A DNA stretch of 11,010 bases. Origin: Actinomycetota bacterium (GTDB lineage: Bacteria; Actinomycetota; Acidimicrobiia; Acidimicrobiales; JAHWKP01). The stretch's first letter is position 1; the number at the start of each line of letters is the position of its first letter. The notes beneath the pieces were generated by a model. The model was not told the DNA's origin. It ran no database searches and was given only the letters and a program-made list of their open reading frames with translations. Both the position numbers and the translations under genes were made by a program. The DNA lies in contig JAHWKP010000042.1 in NCBI GenBank assembly GCA_019347775.1, positions 1-11,010 on the forward strand, written 5' to 3'. Shown in pieces: positions 6,647 to 11,010 of this stretch.

Positions 6647-8006
6647 GCTCCTCACGAGGCACGACGTGGCCAGCATCTTGGGCCGAGCGGCGTTCGGTGC
6701 GACCGCCGCGGACCTCGACCTGTGGACCGGAAAAACCCAGGACGAGCTGGCTGCGCACCTGTTGGCGGTTCCCACTGACAGCTCCGGATTCCAGGTCCAG
6801 CCCGACGAGCCCCGGCGGCTGGCGGTGACGGCCGCCGCTACTTCCGCGGGCCGCCAGAACGGTGGCGCGCAACTGCAGGCGGCGCAGGGATGGTGGCTGG
6901 AGCGGATGCGCACGACCACCGCTCCGCTGCATGAGCGCATGACCCTGCTGTGGCACGACCACTTCGCCACCGCTCACTCGCCGATGCTCCCCAACACCGC
7001 CACGCTGGTCCTTCAGAACCAGACCCTCCGCGCCGGAGCCCTCGGTTCGTTCCGAGGCCTCCTCGCGAACGTGACCACCGATCCCGCCATGTTGTACTGG
7101 CTCGACGGCGCCCGCAGCGTCACCGGCAAGCCGAACGAGAACTACGCCCGCGAATTCCTGGAGCTCTTCACGATGGGGGTGTCGCCCCAGCAGTTCACCG
7201 AGGGCGACATTCGCGAAGCGGCTCGGGCCTTCACCGGCTGGATCGTCAACGGCCAACGGGCCGCTGCCTTCGACCAGCGGCGCCACGACCCCGGCGACAA
7301 GACCTTTCTGGGACGACGGATCCCGAATCTCGGCAAGACCGAACATCTGGCGATCCGCGACGCCGCGTTGCAGACGCCGGTCTCGAGCCGCTTCCTCGCG
7401 TGGAAGCTCGTGCAGAAGTTCGCTTACGACCCGGGCCCGATCGACCTGATGACCGATGCCGACCCGCTCGTCGCCCGGGTCGCGTCCACGCTGAGGCAGG
7501 GGTGGAACATCCGGGACGCGGTGGAGGTCATGCTGAGAGCACCGGAGTTCCGTCGCCGCCCGCAACCGGTCGCCCGCCAGCCCGTCGAGCAGGCTGTCCA
7601 CGCGTGCAAGGTGCTCGGGGTCCCCGCTGACGCCGCGCCGGTGATCCAGGCGCTCGACGTCATGGGTCAACGCCTGTTCGCTCCGCCCAATGTCGGCGGA
7701 TGGCCGGTGGACGAGGAGTGGCTGGCGCCGGGGACGACGCTGGCGCGGTACCGGCTGGCGACGTTCGTCGAGACCGAGGCCCGCCGCCGGTCGGCCATGG
7801 TGGAGTTGCCCGTTGGGCCGCAGGCGTTGCCGGAGTCAGCCGACCTGGCGGCCTGGGCGGCCCGGTTCGGGCTGGCCGGGTTCTCGGCGAACACCGAGCG
7901 CACCCTTCGGGGATATCTGGCCGCCGCGGCCGGGGCGCCTGAGGCGCAGCGCCAGAAGGGGGTCATGACACTCGTGATATCGAGCCCCGACTGGACGGTG
8001 ATGTGA
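6639..8006 (+). CDS. DUF1800 family protein
   Basis: This 455-residue protein matches DUF1800, a widespread bacterial family of unknown biochemical function that is almost always paired with DUF1501. Visible family blocks are LLTRHDVASILGRAAFGATAADL (residues 5-26), RMTLLWHDHFAT (from 100), DPAMLYWLDG (from 148), KPNENYAREFLELFTMG (164-180), ARAFTGW (to about 201), SRFLAWKLVQKFAYDP and PPNVGGWPVDEEW. ATG 6639 is chosen because the conserved domain begins three residues later; the longer frame from 6558 merely reads through the copper-protein gene. No signal peptide is present, although its DUF1501 partner has a Tat signal, so it may stay in the cytoplasm or be carried out with the partner. 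The stop overlaps the next gene (GTGATG). Confidence 0.9.
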   Translation: MAELLTRHDVASILGRAAFGATAADLDLWTGKTQDELAAHLLAVPTDSSGFQVQPDEPRRLAVTAAATSAGRQNGGAQLQAAQGWWLERMRTTTAPLHERMTLLWHDHFATAHSPMLPNTATLVLQNQTLRAGALGSFRGLLANVTTDPAMLYWLDGARSVTGKPNENYAREFLELFTMGVSPQQFTEGDIREAARAFTGWIVNGQRAAAFDQRRHDPGDKTFLGRRIPNLGKTEHLAIRDAALQTPVSSRFLAWKLVQKFAYDPGPIDLMTDADPLVARVASTLRQGWNIRDAVEVMLRAPEFRRRPQPVARQPVEQAVHACKVLGVPADAAPVIQALDVMGQRLFAPPNVGGWPVDEEWLAPGTTLARYRLATFVETEARRRSAMVELPVGPQALPESADLAAWAARFGLAGFSANTERTLRGYLAAAAGAPEAQRQKGVMTLVISSPDWTVM

Positions 8007-9313
8007 TGTCGTTGTCGCGACGCCGATTCATCGGCGGAACTGCCGGTGCGGCCGGGGTCTATCTCCTGACCCCAGCTTTCGCCCGCGCCGGGCGGGCGAT
8101 GGGCATTGGAGCCGATCCTGCCCTGGCGAACCGGCGGCGTCTTGTCGTCCTGTTCCTTGGCGGCGGCAACGACGGGCTCAACACGGTCGTGCCCATCGCC
8201 GATGTCCCTGGCGCCGCTCGGGCCACTATCTACCGGAAGTTGCGGCCCTCGCTCGGCTACGCGCCGGACCAGACGCTGCCGCTGGATCGGCCCGCCGATG
8301 CTGCTCATGGGCTGGGCCTCAGTCCTTCTCTTCCATATGTGCACGGCCTGTACCGCGACGGCCGGGTGGCCGTCGTCCAGGGCGTCGACTATCCAAACCA
8401 CAGTTATTCGCACTTCTCGTCCACCGAGATCTGGCACACCGGCGAGCCCGAGCGCTCCGTGTCCGGATGGGTCGGGCGCCACCTCGACCGTGCCGGCCTG
8501 TCAGAAGGTGAGGTCCGTGCCGTCGGAATCGGGAACGGGTTGCCGGTGATCCTTCGAGGCGACGCCCGCCAGGGGCTGGGAATCGTCAACATTCCGTCGA
8601 CGAAGTTCGCGGACGGACCCGACAGCGACGTGCACTCGAAGGCCCGGCATGACGCCCTCGGCGGGTTCGGCGCGCATCCCGAAGCCGAGGAACTCGCGGC
8701 TCTGCACGGCCGCACCTCGCAAGCGACCGTCGGGTTGGTGCGCAACCTGGCCGACACCACCGTTCCGGCCTCGACCGGCAGCCGGTTGGCGGACGCGCTC
8801 GTAACCGCCCGCATCCTGTTGGAGGACGACGACCTTGGCGTCGAGGTCGTGTACCTCGAGCACGTGGGCTTCGACACCCATGCCAACCAGCGGACCCAAC
8901 AGGAGCGTTTGCTGGCCGAACTGGACGCCGCGTTCGGGATGTTCTGGACGGGCCAGCTCGGCACCAAGAAGATCATGGAGCCGATGAGTCCCCACCTCAC
9001 CGAGCGCACCATGGTGATGACGCTGTCGGAGTTCGGCCGTCGGATCGGGGAGAACGGTGCCGGAGCGGGCTCGGGCACCGACCACGGTGCGGCTTCGCCG
9101 ATGTTCCTGATCGGCCCGCCGGCACCGGGTTCACCGTTGGCCGGTGGGATCCACGGAGACCACCCCGACATGGGTTCGCCCACGCTGCCCGCCGACAACC
9201 TCGCCATGACCACGGACCTGCGGCGGGTCTACGAGTCGGTGCTCACCAATTGGCTCCACAGCCCCGACCCCCTCTACCGCCGCCACACCCCCCTCCCCGG
9301 CCTCTTCCGCTAA
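8006..9313 (+). CDS. DUF1501 family protein, Tat-exported
   Basis: The 435-residue product belongs to DUF1501, a family in the alkaline-phosphatase/sulfatase superfamily. It starts with a twin-arginine signal (SRRRFIGGTAGAAGVYLLTPAFA), so it should be folded and fitted with metal in the cytoplasm before export. Conserved blocks are LGGGNDGLNTVVP (51-63), YPNHSYSHFSSTEIWHTG, HVGFDTHANQ (from 286), TLSEFGRRIGENGAGAGSGTDHGAASP (339-364, including Asp359 and His360) and the ending DLRRVYESVLTNWL. Asp and His residues in these blocks probably bind metal by analogy with alkaline phosphatase. A phosphatase or sulfatase activity has not been established for the family. ATG 8006 overlaps the DUF1800 stop by one base; GTG 8003 would add one residue. 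It is the last gene of the copper-protein operon and is followed by the structured element at 9338-9462. Confidence 0.9.
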   Translation: MSLSRRRFIGGTAGAAGVYLLTPAFARAGRAMGIGADPALANRRRLVVLFLGGGNDGLNTVVPIADVPGAARATIYRKLRPSLGYAPDQTLPLDRPADAAHGLGLSPSLPYVHGLYRDGRVAVVQGVDYPNHSYSHFSSTEIWHTGEPERSVSGWVGRHLDRAGLSEGEVRAVGIGNGLPVILRGDARQGLGIVNIPSTKFADGPDSDVHSKARHDALGGFGAHPEAEELAALHGRTSQATVGLVRNLADTTVPASTGSRLADALVTARILLEDDDLGVEVVYLEHVGFDTHANQRTQQERLLAELDAAFGMFWTGQLGTKKIMEPMSPHLTERTMVMTLSEFGRRIGENGAGAGSGTDHGAASPMFLIGPPAPGSPLAGGIHGDHPDMGSPTLPADNLAMTTDLRRVYESVLTNWLHSPDPLYRRHTPLPGLFR

Positions 9314-9337
9314 CGCTCCGGCCCAGCCCGCCCCATC

Positions 9338-9462
9338 GCGGGCGTACTTTTTCGCGCACCGGGCGTATAAGTCCCCGAGCGGGCGTACTTCTGTACGCCA
9401 CACGGCAAGAAGTACACCCGGTCGGTGAGAACACCGCCCAACGCGCGCGAAAGCACGCCCGC
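9338..9462 (-). ncRNA. Candidate structured RNA or repeat element with a three-way junction
   Basis: The bases between two convergent genes form nested inverted repeats. The outer stem pairs 9338-9357 with 9445-9462 (18 pairs, a two-base bulge). The inner stem pairs 9358-9367 with 9413-9422 (10 pairs). A perfect seven-pair hairpin, GGCGTAC-TTCT-GTACGCC, sits at 9382-9399. A perfect five-pair hairpin, CGGTG-AGAA-CACCG, sits at 9423-9436. The inner stem abuts the outer stem and the 5-bp hairpin with no linker. On the plus strand each long stem has one A/C mismatch (9346/9454 and 9364/9416); on the minus strand both become G-U pairs, which points to a minus-strand RNA. That transcript would begin its fold directly after the TAA stop (9463-9465) of the SCO1664-family gene. 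There is no U-run after the structure, so it is not an ordinary intrinsic terminator. It could also be a REP-like or MITE-like DNA repeat. Confidence 0.5.
9338..9462. repeat. Repeated GCGGGCGTACTT-type words, three direct and three inverted
   Basis: GCGGGCGTACTT occurs exactly at 9338-9349 and 9379-9390, with a diverged copy, GGGCGTATAAGT, at 9361-9372. The shared GGGCGTA core starts at 9340, 9361 and 9381, so the copies are 21 and 20 bases apart, close to two helical turns. Inverted forms are TACGCC (9394-9399), TACACCC (9413-9419) and CACGCCC (9454-9460). These words form the arms of the structure described for the same interval. Confidence 0.75.
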
Positions 9463-10173
9463 TTAGACGAGGGGCCAGGGGAGTTGGCGTTGGGAGAAGG
9501 GTTCGGGGAAGACCGGGTGGTCGACGAGTTCCCGGGCTCGCTCGGCGACTGCGTCCACCTCGGGGGGGTCGAGCAGCGGCTCCAACGGCTTCAGCGCTCC
9601 GGGTTCAGTTAGGCGCGCGATGTCGTCGAGCAGCTCGGCCGGCGCAGGCTCGTCGGCGAAGTCCCACATCACCGTGCGCAGATGGGGACTGCTGGCGAAG
9701 CAGAGGCCGTGGTCGATTCCCCACAGTTGGCCATTCTCTGCGAGAAGAATGTGCCCACCCTTCCGGTCGGCGTTGTTGGCCAGCAGATCGAAGGTGGCGA
9801 TGCGCCGGAGTTCCCGGTCGTACTTTCCGGCATCCCGCAGAGTGAAGTAGTGCTGGGTGAAGTCCGAGTTCACGAAGAATTGCAGAGAGCCCTCTCCGAG
9901 TGGCGCGTCGCTGCGGATCACGGTCGGCGGCACGATCTCCCAGCCGAGGATTCGCGCCAACTCGAAGGCGGCGACTTCCCGCCGCCACAGCCCGGCGGGG
10001 AAGTCCCACAATTCCCGCTCACCTCGGGTGAACTTGTAGACGGCATTGACGGGTTCGTCCCCATCAGGCTGCGACACCTCGACCAGCAGGGTCGCATTCG
10101 AGCTCCACGGCAGGCGACCTTTGACCTCGATCCGCCCGCGACTCAGAGCCGCCAGTGCCGCCTCGATATTCAG
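9463..10173 (-). CDS. SCO1664-family protein, PI3K/HipA-like kinase relative
   Basis: This 236-residue protein matches the actinobacterial SCO1664 family (TIGR03843), distantly related to phosphatidylinositol-kinase and HipA-like kinases. Numbering is from CTG 10173: Lys47 in NAVYK is in the ATP-lysine position, and the RGERELWDFP and RREVAAFELARILGW blocks follow. A catalytic-loop-like FDLLANNADRKGGHILL (Asp129, Asp136, His141) comes next, and WGIDHGLCF (Asp154) stands in the DFG position. The substrate is unknown and kinase activity is not proven for the family. The only listed conventional start, GTG 10077, would delete 32 residues that match the family's N-terminus (LNIEAALAALSRGRIEVKGR then LPWSSNATLLVE). 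In that frame CTG 10173 overlaps the DUF3090 stop as CTGA, like the other coupled starts here, with GGGAAG 11 bases upstream. It is the third gene of a conserved trio and ends one base from the structured element. Confidence 0.85.
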   Translation of the reverse strand: MNIEAALAALSRGRIEVKGRLPWSSNATLLVEVSQPDGDEPVNAVYKFTRGERELWDFPAGLWRREVAAFELARILGWEIVPPTVIRSDAPLGEGSLQFFVNSDFTQHYFTLRDAGKYDRELRRIATFDLLANNADRKGGHILLAENGQLWGIDHGLCFASSPHLRTVMWDFADEPAPAELLDDIARLTEPGALKPLEPLLDPPEVDAVAERARELVDHPVFPEPFSQRQLPWPLV

Positions 10174-10670
10174 GGCCGCGGGCGCTTCCCGTTGGATCGT
10201 GGGCAGATGTGCTCGCTATCCAACGGCAGCTCACAGAACGGGCACGGCGGCCGCCCAGCCGAGACCGCCGCCATCCCGTGAATGGCGAGGGCAACTGCCT
10301 GGGCGCGTGTGATCCGGATGCGCACTACGGCGGGGTCGTCGTCCGCGTCCTCGGTGAGCAGTTCGTTCGCCTCAATGACAAAGCGGTCGGTCTCGCCGTC
10401 GTAGGCCACGCCAATCGGCCCGACCGTCCACACCGGCTCAACCGGCTCGTGCAAGACAGCGGGAGGTGCGTCCACATCGGCCCGCTCCATTCCGGACAGT
10501 TCGCCGACGAGCCACGCGCAGAGCTGCGCGACCTGCTGCTTCTCGACCTTGAAGCTCACCACTTCATCCGCCGACCGGGCCTGCAAGTAGAAGACCCGAG
10601 CTCCGGGTTCGCCCACCGCGCCGACGCCGACGCCGATCGGATTCTCGAAGTCGAAGCTCGGCGCGCTCAT
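10170..10670 (-). CDS. DUF3090 family protein with C-terminal zinc-type motif
   Basis: The 166-residue product matches DUF3090 (TIGR03847), an actinobacterial family of unknown function that lies between a histidine phosphatase and the SCO1664-family gene, as it does here. The domain starts at SFDFENPIGVGVGAVGEPGARVFYLQA and continues with EVVSFKVEKQQVAQLCAWL and the VGPIGVAYDGETDRFVIEANEL strand pair. It ends in AVVRIRITRAQAVALAIHGMAAVSAGRPPCPFC. Cys143, Cys146, His154 and Cys156 (CPFC then HIC) form a likely zinc-binding knuckle, followed by a basic tail. ATG 10670 is chosen because the family domain begins there and it overlaps the phosphatase stop as ATGA; a longer frame to 10766 is a shadow of the phosphatase gene. 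The protein is cytoplasmic, with no signal or membrane segment. Confidence 0.88.
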   Translation of the reverse strand: MSAPSFDFENPIGVGVGAVGEPGARVFYLQARSADEVVSFKVEKQQVAQLCAWLVGELSGMERADVDAPPAVLHEPVEPVWTVGPIGVAYDGETDRFVIEANELLTEDADDDPAVVRIRITRAQAVALAIHGMAAVSAGRPPCPFCELPLDSEHICPRSNGKRPRP

Positions 10671-11010
10671 GACGCCACCGGCAGGGTCGTGCCCAGATGA
10701 TCGGTGGAGTTGACGGACAGCAGCATGGGGCGAAGCCGATGCCAGGCGATGACCGTGATCGAGCACGGCGAGATGACGACCCGTTGGTAACAGTCGAGAT
10801 GGGCGCCCATGGCCTCTACGACCACGGCCTTGATCGGGTCGGCGTGCGACACCAGCACCACCGTGCGCCCGGCGTGACGGCGGGCCAGTTGGTCGAGGGT
10901 CTCGGTCATGCGCCCCTGCATCTCCCGAAGGGATTCGCCGGCGGGGAACCGGAAGCTGCTCGGGCGGTTCTGCACGATCGCCCAGTCCTTCTTCTTGGCC
11001 AGAGTGGCGA
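10667..11010 (-). CDS. Histidine phosphatase (MSMEG_4193-type), C-terminal part
   Basis: The gene begins beyond the right edge; 113 codons are visible, in frame from 11008. The protein reads ATLAKKKDWAIVQNRPSSFRFPAGESLREMQGR, then TVVLVSHADPIKAVVVEAMGAHLDCYQRVVISPCSITVI. The FPAGESLREMQ segment and the second catalytic histidine in VSHADPIKAV are typical of the phosphoglycerate-mutase-like histidine phosphatases. The neighbours DUF3090 and SCO1664 point to the TIGR03848 (MSMEG_4193) group. The catalytic RHG motif lies outside the window. A phosphatase acting on a small phosphorylated metabolite or protein is expected, but the substrate is unknown. The stop overlaps the DUF3090 start (ATGA), so translation is coupled. 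Confidence 0.85.
   Translation of the reverse strand, partial: ATLAKKKDWAIVQNRPSSFRFPAGESLREMQGRMTETLDQLARRHAGRTVVLVSHADPIKAVVVEAMGAHLDCYQRVVISPCSITVIAWHRLRPMLLSVNSTDHLGTTLPVAS

Noticed and set aside
6585..7670. 361-codon open frame on the minus strand
   Set aside because: It lies wholly antisense to the DUF1800 gene, has no recognisable motif, and long antisense frames are common in GC-rich coding DNA.
9382..9399. Simple intrinsic terminator from the perfect hairpin
   Set aside because: The stem is perfect but is not followed by a T-run on either strand, and it is part of a larger nested structure.

Overview
The window is high-GC DNA packed with short-overlap operons and many GTG starts, as expected of an actinobacterium. 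Two gene sets usually confined to Actinobacteria support this: DUF501 next to an Ppx/GppA phosphatase, and a histidine phosphatase / DUF3090 / SCO1664-family trio. An environmental Acidimicrobiia-type lineage is a reasonable guess, but no rRNA or other phylogenetic marker is present to prove it. No tRNA, insertion sequence, prophage or CRISPR array was seen.

Layout. (1) 1-2297, plus strand: the 3' end of a MocA-like molybdopterin nucleotidyltransferase, a CoxG-type membrane-anchored SRPBCC protein that appears to start at ATT, a DUF501 protein, and an exopolyphosphatase-family gene whose last ~32 codons are out of frame by one missing base. (2) 2315-4875, plus strand: an acetyl-CoA-synthetase-like acyl-CoA ligase overlapping a RimJ/RimL-type acetyltransferase. 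(3) 4883-6170, minus strand: an uncharacterised 100-aa protein overlapping a single-domain RecB/Cas4-type PD-(D/E)XK nuclease with four iron-sulfur-type cysteines. (4) 6281-9313, plus strand: an exported type-1 copper protein, a DUF1800 protein and a Tat-exported DUF1501 protein in one overlapping operon. (5) 9338-9462: a compact nested inverted-repeat element between convergent genes. (6) 9463-11010, minus strand: a histidine phosphatase (5' end outside the window), DUF3090, and an SCO1664-family PI3K/HipA-like kinase relative that appears to start at CTG.

How the genes may work together. Region 1 starts with accessory functions for a molybdenum hydroxylase of the CO-dehydrogenase family; the catalytic subunits would lie upstream. 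DUF501 and Ppx form a coupled housekeeping pair behind it. Region 4 looks like an export/cell-surface cassette: a small copper protein plus the very common but functionally unresolved DUF1800/DUF1501 pair. Region 6 is a conserved actinobacterial phosphatase/kinase-like module of unknown function.

The most unusual item is the element at 9338-9462. It folds into a three-way junction, and both of its A/C mismatches on the plus strand become G-U wobbles on the minus strand. This suggests a structured minus-strand RNA, perhaps the 3' UTR of the SCO1664 operon.
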